Shown here one piece after another: positions 1 to 10,660 of a stretch of 64,000 nt of DNA. The DNA comes from Gammaproteobacteria bacterium (GTDB taxonomy: Bacteria > Pseudomonadota > Gammaproteobacteria > SZUA-229). The notes under the pieces were generated by a model. The model saw only the letters and a list, made by a program, of their open reading frames with translations, was not told the DNA's origin and made no database searches. The stretch's first letter is position 1. Every line of letters begins with the position of its first letter. A program made the position numbers and the translations under genes. The DNA is taken from NCBI GenBank assembly GCA_029881795.1, contig JAOULX010000010.1, forward strand, positions 56,158-120,157, read 5' to 3'.

Positions 1-2
1 AC

Positions 3-125
3 CACTACGGCGAACGCTTATCTCAGCTGGGTGAAGAACTGGCGATACGTTTTGAACTGGAAGACAAACTGATTCATTCCTTATTAGCTCCTAAAACCCC
101 GAAAGAAGAAGCCTTGTCTGCCTGA
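3..125 (+). CDS. rsd: Rsd/AlgQ family anti-sigma-70 factor, C-terminal fragment (5' truncated by window edge)
   Basis: In-frame translation HYGERLSQLGEELAIRFELEDKLIHSLLAPKTPKEEALSA* resembles the C-terminus of E. coli Rsd (LSDIGEALEARFVLEDKLI). Not in the ORF track. Confidence 0.7.
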   Translation, partial: HYGERLSQLGEELAIRFELEDKLIHSLLAPKTPKEEALSA

Positions 126-133
126 GAGCAGCC

Positions 134-174
134 CCTGGTTTAAACTGACTGTTTATCAGTTAATTTAAACCAGG
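134..174. terminator. Long hairpin between the convergent rsd and rlmKL genes
   Basis: Perfect 11-bp inverted repeat CCTGGTTTAAA...TTTAAACCAGG between two convergent stop codons. No strong T tract. Confidence 0.5.
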
Positions 175-185
175 CTGGACACTGT

Positions 186-2321
186 TTAACGGCTGATACG
201 CCAGCAATGGTGAATCGTTTTCGGCCGGTTAAAGTCCTCCGGCATAGTTGCTCTGGTTATATCCTCAACAACAAAACTTCTTTCTGTCAGTGCATCATAA
301 TCCAGCTTAAATGACTTCATGTTGTTTGAGAAAATTAGCAAGCCGTCTTTTTCCAGCGCAGCCATGCAGGTTTTCACCAGAAACAAATGATCACGCTGTA
401 TATCGAAGCTTGATTCCATCCGTTTTGAATTTGAAAATGTCGGTGGATCAAGAAATATCAGGTCAAACTTTTTACGGTTTTCTTTTAACCAGTTTATACA
501 GTCAGCCTGTATAAAATGATAAGCCTGATCAGTAAAATTATTAAGCCTGAAATTTCTTTTTGCCCAGTTTAAATAGGTATTAGACATATCCACTGTTGTA
601 ATGGATTTTGCATGGCCGGCAGCAGCATAAACGCTGGCGGTGCCGGTATAGGCGAACAGATTTAGCACTCTTTTATCCTGACTTTCCTGCCGGATCAGCT
701 GCCTGACCATACGATGGTCAAGAAACAATCCGGTATCAAGATAATCAGTCAGATTAACATCAAATAAAAGACCGGACTCCTGCACCTGTAAAAAGTGTTT
801 ATCTTCACGCTGCTTCTCATACTGAGAAACACCCCGCTGGCGGGTTCGCGTTTTAAAAATCAGCCGGGAACCATCATCAGCTGTTAGTTCCTTAACAACA
901 CACTGCATTTCAAGCTGTCGCTTCTTGACTTTGGAGAGCTCTATTTTTCCCGGTGCCTGATACTCCTGAACATGATACCAGTCATTATAAACATCAATCG
1001 CAAAGGCAAATTCCGGAATGTCCGCATCATAAACCCGGTAACAGTCTATCTGGTTTTTTCTGGCCCACTTTTTCAGGTGTTTGAGATTTTTTTGCAGCCG
1101 GTTTTTAAACATAACGGCCTGTTCACTAATCTCATCAATGGTCAGCGGTTTCTGCTCTTCCAGCAAGGGTAATATGTGATAATGATTGAGCTGGCAGTTT
1201 AAGGCGCCGTTAAAAAATTTATTGGTTTTATGCGCCCTGAGTGCAATATTTTTAAGCAGTTTTTCATTACAGCTGAAAACGGACGCATCCCAGTCCTCAA
1301 ATTTTAACTTTAATATGTCACCCAGATCAGAATACAGATAACGTAATGATTCAGCATCACCCAGTCGTTCACCGTAGGGTGGATTAGTCACGACAAGTCC
1401 GGCTGTCATATAGGCGGCAGGCGTGCAGTCTTCGAGTTTTTGCTGACGTATCTTTATAAAATCTGACAATTCCATTGATTCGATATTGTCAAATGCAGCC
1501 TCTACCGTTTTCGCATCCTCATCATAACCGTAGCAAACCGGTAACTTATTGCTTTCCAGAGCACTGTAGAAATCTGCTGAAGCACGGCTTTTTATTTCAT
1601 CCCAGTAATCTGAGTCATGGCCTTTCCAGCCAATAAAACCATAATAATCACGCAACACGCCGGCAGCAATTCCTGCAGCCATTAAACAGCCTTCGAGTAA
1701 AAAAGTCGCAGAACCACACATAGGATCAAGTAATGTGCCGCCTTTTTTTGCGATAGCAGGCCAGCCCGCACGCAGCAAAATAGCCGCGGCAAGGTTTTCT
1801 TTTAATGGTGCGCTAACATTAGTAACCCGATAACCGCGCTTATGTAATGATTCGCCGCTGAGATCGATACTGATGGTGGCCTGATCCTGATTAAGATATA
1901 AATGCAGCCGAACATCGGGCTGATACTTTTCGACATTTGGACGCGAATCAAATTTTTCCAGAAACTGATCCACCACTGCATCCTTTACTTTTAATGCCGC
2001 ATAGTGACTATTATTCATTTCTGACTTGCTAACCACCGCGTCGACAGCAAAGGTTGAAAACTCATCAAAATGCTCAAACCACTGAACCTCCTGAATCATC
2101 GCATACAGCGCATCTTCATTGTCAGCTGCTGCACTATGCAGTGGCATTAATACCCTGCTGGCAAGACGCGAATACAGACAGACCTGATAAGCCTGTTGCA
2201 GGGTTGCCTCAAATTCAATAACAAAACGTTTTAAACGCGGTTCTTTGATTCCCAGCGACTTAAGTTCATCAATTAACAGATCTTCCAGACCTTTGGCAAA
2301 AATAACTCTGAATAAAGACAT
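186..2321 (-). CDS. rlmL: Bifunctional 23S rRNA (guanine-N2/N7) methyltransferase RlmKL
   Basis: 711 aa: THUMP-type N-terminus, first MTase with NPPYGERLG motif, second MTase with FLDPPTFSNSKRM; full-length RlmKL architecture. Confidence 0.95.
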   Translation of the reverse strand: MSLFRVIFAKGLEDLLIDELKSLGIKEPRLKRFVIEFEATLQQAYQVCLYSRLASRVLMPLHSAAADNEDALYAMIQEVQWFEHFDEFSTFAVDAVVSKSEMNNSHYAALKVKDAVVDQFLEKFDSRPNVEKYQPDVRLHLYLNQDQATISIDLSGESLHKRGYRVTNVSAPLKENLAAAILLRAGWPAIAKKGGTLLDPMCGSATFLLEGCLMAAGIAAGVLRDYYGFIGWKGHDSDYWDEIKSRASADFYSALESNKLPVCYGYDEDAKTVEAAFDNIESMELSDFIKIRQQKLEDCTPAAYMTAGLVVTNPPYGERLGDAESLRYLYSDLGDILKLKFEDWDASVFSCNEKLLKNIALRAHKTNKFFNGALNCQLNHYHILPLLEEQKPLTIDEISEQAVMFKNRLQKNLKHLKKWARKNQIDCYRVYDADIPEFAFAIDVYNDWYHVQEYQAPGKIELSKVKKRQLEMQCVVKELTADDGSRLIFKTRTRQRGVSQYEKQREDKHFLQVQESGLLFDVNLTDYLDTGLFLDHRMVRQLIRQESQDKRVLNLFAYTGTASVYAAAGHAKSITTVDMSNTYLNWAKRNFRLNNFTDQAYHFIQADCINWLKENRKKFDLIFLDPPTFSNSKRMESSFDIQRDHLFLVKTCMAALEKDGLLIFSNNMKSFKLDYDALTERSFVVEDITRATMPEDFNRPKTIHHCWRISR

Positions 2322-3079
2322 TATTTATCCCGGGCCAGAAGCAGCGCTTTTACCTGCTCAAGATCTTCCGGTGTATCGACACCATGGCCCGGTAATGCAA
2401 GCGCCTGTTCAACATGAATTTTCATGCCGTTCCAGAGAATTCGCAACTGCTCCAGCGCTTCATGTTTTTCCACGGTACAAACCGGCATTTTTGCATACTG
2501 CTTTAAAAAACCGACGCGGTAGGCATAGATACCAATATGTCGCTGGTATTCAGAAAGATCATCAGCAGGAATCGTCTTATCACGGTCATAAGGTATGCCA
2601 GCACGACTAAAATAGAGTGCAAATCCGTTTTTATCTGACACCACTTTAACCACATTTGGATTTGTAATTTCATCTCGTGTGGTTAAAGCTGCACTTAAAG
2701 TTGCACACACTGCAGCAGGGTTTGCATGTAAATTTTTAGCCACCTGCACGATAATTTCTTTTGGTGTAAGTGGTTCATCGCCCTGCAAATTAACCACAAT
2801 CACATCGTCTTCCCAGCCAAGTTTTTCTGCCACTTCTACAATACGGTCAGTACCTGAAGCGTGATCAGCCGATGTCATGCAAACCGTTGCACCAAACTGG
2901 TGTGCCGCGTGTGCAATCCGATCGTCATCGGTTGCAATAACCACGGTATCTGCTGCGGTAAGACAGGCACATTCATAAACGTGTTGTAACAGTGGTTTAC
3001 CGCATAAGTCTGCCAGTGGCTTGGCAGGAAATCGGCTTGATGCAAAACGCGCCGGGATCACGATTTTAAAATCATTCAC
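2321..3079 (-). CDS. kdsB: 3-deoxy-manno-octulosonate cytidylyltransferase KdsB
   Basis: FKIVIPARFASSRFPAKPLADLCGKPLLQHVYE...VVNLQGDEP. Probable GTG start (VNDFKIV) at 3079, directly after the upstream gene's stop; the ORF track start at 3172 is probably too far upstream. Confidence 0.93.
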   Translation of the reverse strand: MNDFKIVIPARFASSRFPAKPLADLCGKPLLQHVYECACLTAADTVVIATDDDRIAHAAHQFGATVCMTSADHASGTDRIVEVAEKLGWEDDVIVVNLQGDEPLTPKEIIVQVAKNLHANPAAVCATLSAALTTRDEITNPNVVKVVSDKNGFALYFSRAGIPYDRDKTIPADDLSEYQRHIGIYAYRVGFLKQYAKMPVCTVEKHEALEQLRILWNGMKIHVEQALALPGHGVDTPEDLEQVKALLLARDK

Positions 3080-3080
3080 C

Positions 3081-3263
3081 TTATTGTTCTGCCTTGTTAT
3101 TAGCCAGAGAACGCGCTTCTTCGACCAGCATAACCGGTATACCGTCACGTACCGGAAAGGCCAGCTGATCATTCTGACAGATTAATTCCTCTGCATTTTT
3201 ATCGTACTCAAGAGCAGACTGGCATTTCGGGCAAACCAGTATATTCAGTGTTTTTTTATCCAT
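3081..3263 (-). CDS. Trm112-like/YcaR family small zinc-binding protein
   Basis: 60 aa: [12 protein letters not shown]...[21 protein letters not shown], located between lpxK and kdsB as is typical. Confidence 0.9.
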   Translation of the reverse strand: MDKKTLNILVCPKCQSALEYDKNAEELICQNDQLAFPVRDGIPVMLVEEARSLANNKAEQ

Positions 3264-4227
3264 TTGTTAATTTACCAACCTGTGTTTTTAAATCGTTTAC
3301 AAATTGTTCAGTCAATACAATATCAATCGTAACAAACCAGAGTTTGTCATTATCAGTTGCCTGACATTTGACGCTGTCTTTCTCTGTCATTAAGACTGCA
3401 AAGGCATCATCAAAACTGAGATCATCATCACTAAACTGGTGATGATCTGCAAAAGCATGTTCAATAATCGTCAGCCCCATACTTCTTAGCATGGTGAAAA
3501 ATCGCTGTGGATTACCAATGCCAGCAACTGCATGCACGGTATCTGCTTTAAAATCATCCAGCGATTGACTATCACCACTTTTAAGGTGCTTAACAGACAG
3601 CGGCCTGATTTGAAATGAATAAGCCTGATCACCGCCATTATAAATGCGCCAGCTGTCTTTCCCCAGCCTGGAAACCGGCTCACGCAGCGGACCTGCCGGC
3701 AGGCAGAAACCGTTACCAAAGCCACGTTCATTATCGATAACCACCAGCTCGAGATCGCGTTGCAGGCGGTAGTGCTGCAGACCGTCATCGGCCAGAATAA
3801 TATCAATATTGTTTTGCTGACATAGCAACTGTGCATCTGCAAGCCGGTCCGGACCAACCACAATCGGTAGCCCTGTACGCTGAAACAACTGTACCGGCTC
3901 ATCGCCACAAGCAGCTGCCTGTGATGATGCTGTTAACTGATACGGCCAGTCAGCATGACCACCATAACCCCGCGAGATAATGCCAACCTTATAGCCCCAG
4001 CTATTTAGCAAACCAGAGAGTGCAATAATTAATGGTGTTTTTCCGGTGCCGCCAACCGAAATATTTCCAATAATAATAACCGGTTTAGCCGCCTTATATG
4101 ACTTGAAAACAGCGGATTTATAGGCCCATCGTCGACACCAGACCAGCAGACAAAACAGCAACGAAAGCGGCCATAATAACCAGGCCAGCAGGTTTTTGTT
4201 ATACCAGTAGTGGTCGAGAGATTTCAT
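3256..4227 (-). CDS. lpxK: Tetraacyldisaccharide 4'-kinase LpxK
   Basis: P-loop [37 protein letters not shown]; LpxK family motifs. Confidence 0.96.
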   Translation of the reverse strand: MKSLDHYWYNKNLLAWLLWPLSLLFCLLVWCRRWAYKSAVFKSYKAAKPVIIIGNISVGGTGKTPLIIALSGLLNSWGYKVGIISRGYGGHADWPYQLTASSQAAACGDEPVQLFQRTGLPIVVGPDRLADAQLLCQQNNIDIILADDGLQHYRLQRDLELVVIDNERGFGNGFCLPAGPLREPVSRLGKDSWRIYNGGDQAYSFQIRPLSVKHLKSGDSQSLDDFKADTVHAVAGIGNPQRFFTMLRSMGLTIIEHAFADHHQFSDDDLSFDDAFAVLMTEKDSVKCQATDNDKLWFVTIDIVLTEQFVNDLKTQVGKLTNG

Positions 4228-4232
4228 TGACG

Positions 4233-6008
4233 TTAAGGAGCGATTTGATCAGTGCTGTTTGCGTCTTTAAACTGGATCTGATGCAGCGCTGAATAATGCC
4301 CGTTTTGTAACCGAATTAATTCCTGATGTGAACCCTGCTCTACAATCCGGCCTTTATCCATCACCACAATGCTGTCGGCATTTTCGATGGTAGATAACCT
4401 ATGTGCGATAACCAGCGTGGTTCTGTTTTTTACCAGTTCTTCAAGCGCTTCCTGAATATGACGCTCAGATTCGGTATCCAGTGCCGAGGTTGCTTCATCG
4501 AGTATCAGGATCGGTGCATTTCTTAATAAGGCTCTGGCGATGGCAATTCGCTGGCGCTGGCCACCTGATAACTGAATTCCACCATCACCAATCCAGGTAT
4601 TTAGTCCATCTGGTAATTCATTAATAAATTCCATTGCATGGGCTGCTTCGGCGGCTCTGATAATGTCTTCATCCGTAGCATCATCCATTAGACCATAGGC
4701 GATATTGTCTTTTAAAGTGGCACTGAATATAACGGTTTCCTGCCCCACATAGGCAATATGCTGTCTTAACGATTGCAGACTCAGGTCACGGCTATTATGT
4801 CCGTCAATCTCAATCTCGCCCTCGGTAATTTCATATAACCTCGGCAGCAGATTAACCAGTGTGGTCTTACCGCTGCCAGAGCGTCCGACAAAAGCGACCG
4901 TCTTGCCTGATTCAATCTGTAAATTAATATCACTGAGTATCTGACGGTGACTGGTTTCGTATTTAAAGCCGACATTTTTATACTGAATATCACCGGCCAC
5001 CTGCGTCAGTTGCTTGTCGCCGTTATCATTTTCTGCCGGCTGATCCAGCAGTTCAAAAATACTGATTGATGCAGCAATACCTTTCTGAATATCCACGTTT
5101 ACATTGGTTAAGCGCTTCATCGGTGCAAACAACATCATCATCGCAATAAAAAATGACATGAAGGTACCGACATCAATATCTTCAATCACGCCTTTCATGG
5201 TCGCGATGTAAATAACACCGGCCAGTGCGATGGCAATAATCAACTGGATTACCGGCACACTGAGCGCCGTGGTAATCGCAAGTTTTAATTGCTGGCGTCT
5301 GTTCTGTTTGTTTATTGCGGTAAAGGAGCCACTTTCGAATGCCTGACCACCAAATATTTTTATCACGCGCTGGCCGCGTACACTCTGGTCTACAATCGAA
5401 CTGACATCACCCATCGAGTTTTGAATGCGCCGGCTAATTGATCGAAAACGTTTTGATACAATCGCAATTAGCACTCCTATAAGCGGCGTGACCACGACAA
5501 ATGTCAACGTCAGAATGACATTGAGGTAAAGCATCCAGCCGAACAAGGCAACCAGCGTTACGCTGTCACGTATTAATATCGTAATGGATTTGGTGGCAGC
5601 ATTGGCCACCTGTTCGGAATCATAAACAAACTTTGAAATAATCTGCCCGCTTTCGGTCTGGTCAAAATAGCTGTCGGGTAATGCCAGCATTTTGCTGAAC
5701 ATTTGCTGGCGTACCGTCAGAATCAGGTTTCGGCCAATCCAGCTCATACCGTAACCGGATACAAAACTGCCGGCTGTTCTGACCACGAAAATACCAATAA
5801 GCGCCAGTGGCACCCAGGCAATGACGTCCGGATCTTTTTTTACAAAGCTGCCGTTTAACATCGGCTCCATTAACGCGGCAAAGGCTGTCTCTGTTAAAGC
5901 CGCGACGATCATGCCGGCAACCGCCAGTAAAAAGACAGCCCAGTACTGGGTAACGTAAGACAGCAAACGCTTATAGGTTTGCATTGAATCCGGTTTGTTT
6001 TCTTGCAT
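4233..6008 (-). CDS. msbA: Lipid A export ABC transporter ATP-binding/permease MsbA
   Basis: ABC exporter: N-terminal TM domain, Walker A GRSGSGKTT, LSGGQRQRIAIARALL, ILDEATSALD; adjacent to lpxK. Confidence 0.95.
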   Translation of the reverse strand: MQENKPDSMQTYKRLLSYVTQYWAVFLLAVAGMIVAALTETAFAALMEPMLNGSFVKKDPDVIAWVPLALIGIFVVRTAGSFVSGYGMSWIGRNLILTVRQQMFSKMLALPDSYFDQTESGQIISKFVYDSEQVANAATKSITILIRDSVTLVALFGWMLYLNVILTLTFVVVTPLIGVLIAIVSKRFRSISRRIQNSMGDVSSIVDQSVRGQRVIKIFGGQAFESGSFTAINKQNRRQQLKLAITTALSVPVIQLIIAIALAGVIYIATMKGVIEDIDVGTFMSFFIAMMMLFAPMKRLTNVNVDIQKGIAASISIFELLDQPAENDNGDKQLTQVAGDIQYKNVGFKYETSHRQILSDINLQIESGKTVAFVGRSGSGKTTLVNLLPRLYEITEGEIEIDGHNSRDLSLQSLRQHIAYVGQETVIFSATLKDNIAYGLMDDATDEDIIRAAEAAHAMEFINELPDGLNTWIGDGGIQLSGGQRQRIAIARALLRNAPILILDEATSALDTESERHIQEALEELVKNRTTLVIAHRLSTIENADSIVVMDKGRIVEQGSHQELIRLQNGHYSALHQIQFKDANSTDQIAP

Positions 6009-6017
6009 GTTAATTTC

Positions 6018-6431
6018 TTACTGTGATTGCATAGTAGCAATAGAAAGCTTGACCAGACCTAACTGACCGGCAGCATCCATGGCAGTGACAACTGACTGAT
6101 GAGGCGTTTTTGCATCAGCCCGCAAAGTGACATGCAGGTCTGTTTTACCAGCGCTTACCTGTTTCAGGGCGGTCTTTAATGTTTCTATCGAGGTATTCAC
6201 TATCTGCCGGTCATTAATATAATAATGGCCTTTTGCATCGATACCAATGACGATAGATTTATTTTCCGGTGCTTTTGCCTGAACCGATGAATCAGGAAGC
6301 TGGACTTTTAAATTTGCCTGTTTTTCAAACGTGGTTGATACCATAAAAAAGATCAGCAATAGAAAAACCACATCGATCAGAGGCGTCAGATTAAGCTCAA
6401 CATGATCTTCTCTGTCGGGTTTAAGATTCAC
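6018..6431 (-). CDS. exbD: ExbD/TolR family biopolymer transport protein
   Basis: LNLTPLIDVVFLLLIFFMVSTTF motif. Confidence 0.93.
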   Translation of the reverse strand: MNLKPDREDHVELNLTPLIDVVFLLLIFFMVSTTFEKQANLKVQLPDSSVQAKAPENKSIVIGIDAKGHYYINDRQIVNTSIETLKTALKQVSAGKTDLHVTLRADAKTPHQSVVTAMDAAGQLGLVKLSIATMQSQ

Positions 6432-7066
6432 TTAGGCACACTCGACAGTTTAATATTTTTGCTGTGAATCACATCAACCAGCTTGATGGCTTCCTGCTCC
6501 ATTTCAATCACCAGCTCATCGACTCTGCCACGAAAATATCGGTGGAACATATAAGCGATAATAGCCACGGTTAAACCAGCTGCTGTAGTGGTTAACGCCT
6601 GCGAGATACCACCTGCCAGTTCACCCGGATTACCAACACCAACGATGGTGATTGCGGCAAAAACTTTTATCATGCCGACCACGGTTCCCAACAAACCCAA
6701 CAATGGCGAGATGGCGGCAATCGTACCCAGCGTATTGAGAAAACGATCCATCCCGTGTACTACCTGGCGCCCCACATCTTCGATACTTTCTTTCATTCTG
6801 GCCCGGTCGGTCTGACTGTTCATTATACCGGTCGCCAGTATCTTGCCTAAGGCCGACTCAATGCTAATGGCTTGAACTTTAGACTGGTCAAGCTGGCCTT
6901 CTTTAATCCAGTGCCAGACACTGGCAACCAGATGCTGAGGGATAATTTTACTGCGTCGCAGACTCCAGAAACGCTCTGCGACTATGCCTAAAGCAATAAT
7001 CGAGCAGGCAATAATCGGAAACATCAACCAGCCACCCGCTTTTACAAATTCAAACACAGCAAACAC
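6428..7066 (-). CDS. exbB: MotA/TolQ/ExbB proton channel family protein
   Basis: GTIAAISPLLGLLGTVVGMIKVF...ALTTTAAGLTVAI; 4-bp overlap with exbD. Confidence 0.92.
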   Translation of the reverse strand: MFAVFEFVKAGGWLMFPIIACSIIALGIVAERFWSLRRSKIIPQHLVASVWHWIKEGQLDQSKVQAISIESALGKILATGIMNSQTDRARMKESIEDVGRQVVHGMDRFLNTLGTIAAISPLLGLLGTVVGMIKVFAAITIVGVGNPGELAGGISQALTTTAAGLTVAIIAYMFHRYFRGRVDELVIEMEQEAIKLVDVIHSKNIKLSSVPK

Positions 7067-7183
7067 TTCCTAAATCACAATATGATGGCCACCGATGATA
7101 CTAGATATACCCTGTTTTTACTAACCCAAGCCCGCCAGTAAATGCAGAAAAACCTGTTTTTAGTCAGATACTTATGTAATTTC

Positions 7184-9517
7184 TTAATAATTGTAGTTTT
7201 TATCAGTGCGCTGCCAGTAACGGCGCTTTTGCTGGCGATAGCTTAAAGCCCGGTTTTTCAGGCTATTTTGATCCACTAACAAGCTGATATGTCCGCTTTT
7301 AGCGGTATTTAACTGTTTGATACCCAACTCTGAATATCGCTCGGTGACCTGACTATGGGGAAATCGGTAGCGGTTCAGGTAACCACTGGAGTAGATCGCC
7401 AGCTGCGGTCGAACTGCATGTAAAAAAGCCAGCGACGAGGAGGTTTTACTGCCATGATGCGGCACTATCAACACGGTCGACTGAAGTAAGGCAGCACGAT
7501 CTTGCAACAACTCCTGTTCGGCTTTGTTTTCAATGTCTCCTGTAATCAACACGCTATTGACAGCGTTACTGACTTTTAACACGCAGCTGTAGTTGTTCCG
7601 TTTACGGTAATGTTGATCGTAAGGATGCAGTATTTCAAACAATACGCCATCCCAGCGCCAGTGCTGACCCGTTTTGCAAAGACTGACTCTGGCATGACTG
7701 ATCGTTTCGATATCCCGACCGATAACCTGCTCCGTGTTGATCGCATTAAGCACTGCCTGAGCGCCGCCGATATGATCATTGTCACCGTTACTGATAACCA
7801 GTTTATCTAAATGACTGACATGCTGCTGCCTTAAAAAAGGAAGCACAACTTTTTCACCCAGATCAAACTGATCCCCGATCTTTGCTGCCGCATCATATAA
7901 CAAATGGTGATGCCGGGTTTTAATATAAACCGACAAGCCCTGCCCCACATCCAGCACATGCAGTTCAAAAGCATTGTCAGGCAGTACCGATGATTGGCTG
8001 ACTAACAGTGGTAGCAACAAAAACAACGAGAGCATTCTTGCCGGAATACCTGCAGGCAAGAAAAGCACTATAAGTCCTAGCATAGCCAGCAGCAAAGTCA
8101 GTATCCCCGGCTCACTATGTACCCAGACTGCAAACTCGTAATCTGACAGGTAGTGTAAGATCTGCAGCAGTAACGACAAGCACGCAGCCGACACTGTCAG
8201 CAACAGTGTTGACAGTGGTGTGACAACCGCTGCCAACAATAAAGCCAGCAATAACAGCGGCAAGATCAGCAAACTGATCATCGGAATCGCTATTAGATTG
8301 GCCAGCAGCGCCACCAGCGATGACTGCTGGAAAAAATAAAAACTCAGCGGCATTAATACCACGATGACTACAATTTGCGGCCACAACCAGAGCCGTAGTT
8401 TATTGGCTGAGCCTGAGACCGCGCCGATGCTGTAACTTATCGCTGCCACCGCCAAAAATGATAACCAAAAACCCGCCGACAACGCCGATGCCGGTGACCA
8501 GAGCAAAACCAGTATTAAAGCCATTGATAGACTGTGCAAAATACTCAGATGACGATAAAAAAACAGCCCCAGATAAACCACCGCAAGCATTATTAATGCT
8601 CTTTGTGTAGGAATCGTAAAACCTGCCAGCGCCGCATAGATCAGTGCGGCACTAAAACTGACTACAAGTAGCCAGCGCATGCTCAGACGCGCACTGACGT
8701 ATTTAATTCTGCCGAGCTGGCGCAAACAGAACCAGCTAAATCCCGCAATCAAACCAATATGCAGCCCTGAAATCGCTATTAGATGATTCGTACCGGTGTT
8801 TATAAACAGCCGCCATATTGCGTTATCTATATCACCACGATAGCCTATCGCCAGAGCATTGAGTAACGCCGCAGTACTGCTGTCAGTGCTGGTATTAATA
8901 AATTGTTTGATCTGGTAACGCACACCATCGGCAACCGAAAAGGCATTGGGGCCCGATAATATTTTGTTTAACGGATCTTTTCTGATATAGCCTGTGGCCT
9001 GTATATTTTGCTGATAAAGCCAGGCTTCATAATCAAACCCTCCAGGATTTTGAAAGCCCGATGGGGGCTTCAGCCTGACCAGAAACTGCCAGCGCTGACC
9101 CGGTATTAATTCCTCCTCAGAGTAATACCAGCTGAGCCTAACGTAATCAGGAACCGGCCCTGAATAACCTTTGAGTTGAAATTGATCAATCTTAAATTTG
9201 AATTTCGTCGATCGCAGCTGGCGCACCGGCAGATCATCAATTCGCCCGGTAATAAGAATATTCTGCCCAGCCACTCGCGAATCCACCACTTTCTGCAGAT
9301 ACAACTCACCGTGATAATTTGCCCAGAAAAATCCTGCAAATAAAAAGATCAGCCAGTAGTATCGCCTTAGCTGATAACAGAACAATAACAATGGAAACAA
9401 TAAGCCGCTCCAGTACAAGGAGACTAACTGAGGCTGTATTTGTAAGGCCAGAACACCGGAAAAAAATGCCAGTGCGAACACAGGCAGCATCAGACTGGCA
9501 GATGAAGACTTCAACAT
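7184..9517 (-). CDS. comEC: DNA internalization-related competence protein ComEC/Rec2
   Basis: Competence TM domain (GTNHLIAISGLHIGLIAG) plus C-terminal metallo-beta-lactamase-like domain (DVGQGLSVYIKT, SNGDNDHIGGAQAV, PHHGSKTSSS). ORF extends to 9550; MLKSSS at 9517 is the likelier start. Confidence 0.93.
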   Translation of the reverse strand: MLKSSSASLMLPVFALAFFSGVLALQIQPQLVSLYWSGLLFPLLLFCYQLRRYYWLIFLFAGFFWANYHGELYLQKVVDSRVAGQNILITGRIDDLPVRQLRSTKFKFKIDQFQLKGYSGPVPDYVRLSWYYSEEELIPGQRWQFLVRLKPPSGFQNPGGFDYEAWLYQQNIQATGYIRKDPLNKILSGPNAFSVADGVRYQIKQFINTSTDSSTAALLNALAIGYRGDIDNAIWRLFINTGTNHLIAISGLHIGLIAGFSWFCLRQLGRIKYVSARLSMRWLLVVSFSAALIYAALAGFTIPTQRALIMLAVVYLGLFFYRHLSILHSLSMALILVLLWSPASALSAGFWLSFLAVAAISYSIGAVSGSANKLRLWLWPQIVVIVVLMPLSFYFFQQSSLVALLANLIAIPMISLLILPLLLLALLLAAVVTPLSTLLLTVSAACLSLLLQILHYLSDYEFAVWVHSEPGILTLLLAMLGLIVLFLPAGIPARMLSLFLLLPLLVSQSSVLPDNAFELHVLDVGQGLSVYIKTRHHHLLYDAAAKIGDQFDLGEKVVLPFLRQQHVSHLDKLVISNGDNDHIGGAQAVLNAINTEQVIGRDIETISHARVSLCKTGQHWRWDGVLFEILHPYDQHYRKRNNYSCVLKVSNAVNSVLITGDIENKAEQELLQDRAALLQSTVLIVPHHGSKTSSSLAFLHAVRPQLAIYSSGYLNRYRFPHSQVTERYSELGIKQLNTAKSGHISLLVDQNSLKNRALSYRQQKRRYWQRTDKNYNY

Positions 9518-9665
9518 AAAACGTCCCTGTTTTGTGTTTCTAGATGACAACTGTGATTCGTAGTGTAACAGAGTAGCATTCCTGCTCTCTTAAATAATGC
9601 TTCGATGCCACTGTTACGGTATAATAAACATTATTTATCAAGCTGAATATCCAGACACGATCGAG

Positions 9666-10190
9666 ATGCCAAAACACTTATTCAAGAAATACATGCCGGA
9701 TCCACATACCATCCGTGAACACAAGTCTCTGCAAATCTTCGGTAGTCTGCTGCATGACCCCAATTTATGGCATTTTAACCGGCGCTCAATAGCCAAAGCT
9801 TTCGCCGTTGGTCTTTTTTGTATGATGATACCGGTACCGTTTCAGATGGCTCTGGCAGCTGGTGCCGCCATCATCGTCAGAAGTAACCTGCCTGTTTCAG
9901 TGGTACTGGTCTGGATCAGTAACCCGTTTACTATGCCGCCATTATTCTATTTTGCCTACCAGTTTGGTGCCTGGGTTTTACAGACACCGGAAGTAGAGTT
10001 TGCATTTGAACCCAGTATGGACTGGTTACTGAACGGTATGTCAGCGATCTGGTTTCCATTTTTGTTCGGCTGTCTGGTTCTTGGCAGTATTTTTTCAGCA
10101 CTGGGCTATATCACCATCCGCCTGCTATGGCGCTTATCCATTGTTAAAAGAATCAAGTTCAGAAAAAACAACCAGTCATCACAGAACTGA
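9666..10190 (+). CDS. DUF2062 domain membrane protein
   Basis: MPKHLFKKYMPDPHTIREHKSLQIFG...LWHFNRRSIAKAFAVGLFCMMIPVPFQM; classic DUF2062 start. ORF track start 9597 is probably upstream of the true start. Confidence 0.87.
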   Translation: MPKHLFKKYMPDPHTIREHKSLQIFGSLLHDPNLWHFNRRSIAKAFAVGLFCMMIPVPFQMALAAGAAIIVRSNLPVSVVLVWISNPFTMPPLFYFAYQFGAWVLQTPEVEFAFEPSMDWLLNGMSAIWFPFLFGCLVLGSIFSALGYITIRLLWRLSIVKRIKFRKNNQSSQN

Positions 10191-10208
10191 TTAGCCGGAC
10201 TATTCACG

Positions 10209-10655
10209 ATGACCTGGAAACCTCATGTAACCGTGGCAGCTGTTATTGAAAAAAACAGTAAATATCTGCTGGTTGAAGAACTGGTAGACGGCAAAGCCGT
10301 ACTTAATCAACCAGCCGGTCATCTTGAAGAACACGAAAGTTTTGTTGATGCCGTTATTCGTGAAACCGAAGAAGAAACAGCCACTTTGTTTAAACCGGAG
10401 TTTTTAGTCGGACTCTATCGCTGGATAATGCCACAAAAAGACCGCACCTATCTACGTTTGTGTTTTGCCGGGAAAATAATTAAAACACTTGAAAACCAGC
10501 CCCTTGATACCGATATTATCAGAACTCGCTGGCTCAGCTACGAGGAAATCCTGCTGCAGACAGAACAACTGCGAAGCCCGCTGGTTTTAGAATGTATTGA
10601 AGATTACCGTCAGGGTAAAAATTTCCCTATGGCTTTAGTAAAAGATCTGGATTAA
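10209..10655 (+). CDS. nudJ: NUDIX hydrolase (NudJ-like phosphatase)
   Basis: Nudix box [22 protein letters not shown], upstream of mnmA as in E. coli nudJ-mnmA. Confidence 0.88.
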   Translation: MTWKPHVTVAAVIEKNSKYLLVEELVDGKAVLNQPAGHLEEHESFVDAVIRETEEETATLFKPEFLVGLYRWIMPQKDRTYLRLCFAGKIIKTLENQPLDTDIIRTRWLSYEEILLQTEQLRSPLVLECIEDYRQGKNFPMALVKDLD

Positions 10656-10660
10656 TTATT

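Noticed and set aside
2245-2610. 121-aa plus-strand ORF across the kdsB/rlmKL junction
   Set aside because: Antisense to two confident genes, no family resemblance; chance ORF.
3486-3908. 140-aa minus-strand ORF inside lpxK
   Set aside because: Alternate frame of lpxK on the same strand; composition (C/W/R-rich) is typical of an out-of-frame translation.
6018-7066. TonB-dependent uptake system
   Set aside because: exbB/exbD are present but no tonB or TonB-dependent receptor lies nearby; the msbA-exbD-exbB linkage is common in gammaproteobacteria.
7184-9517. Complete natural transformation locus (comEC, comEA-like, pilW)
   Set aside because: The genes are scattered and each is widespread in gammaproteobacteria as a single gene; competence cannot be claimed from this window.
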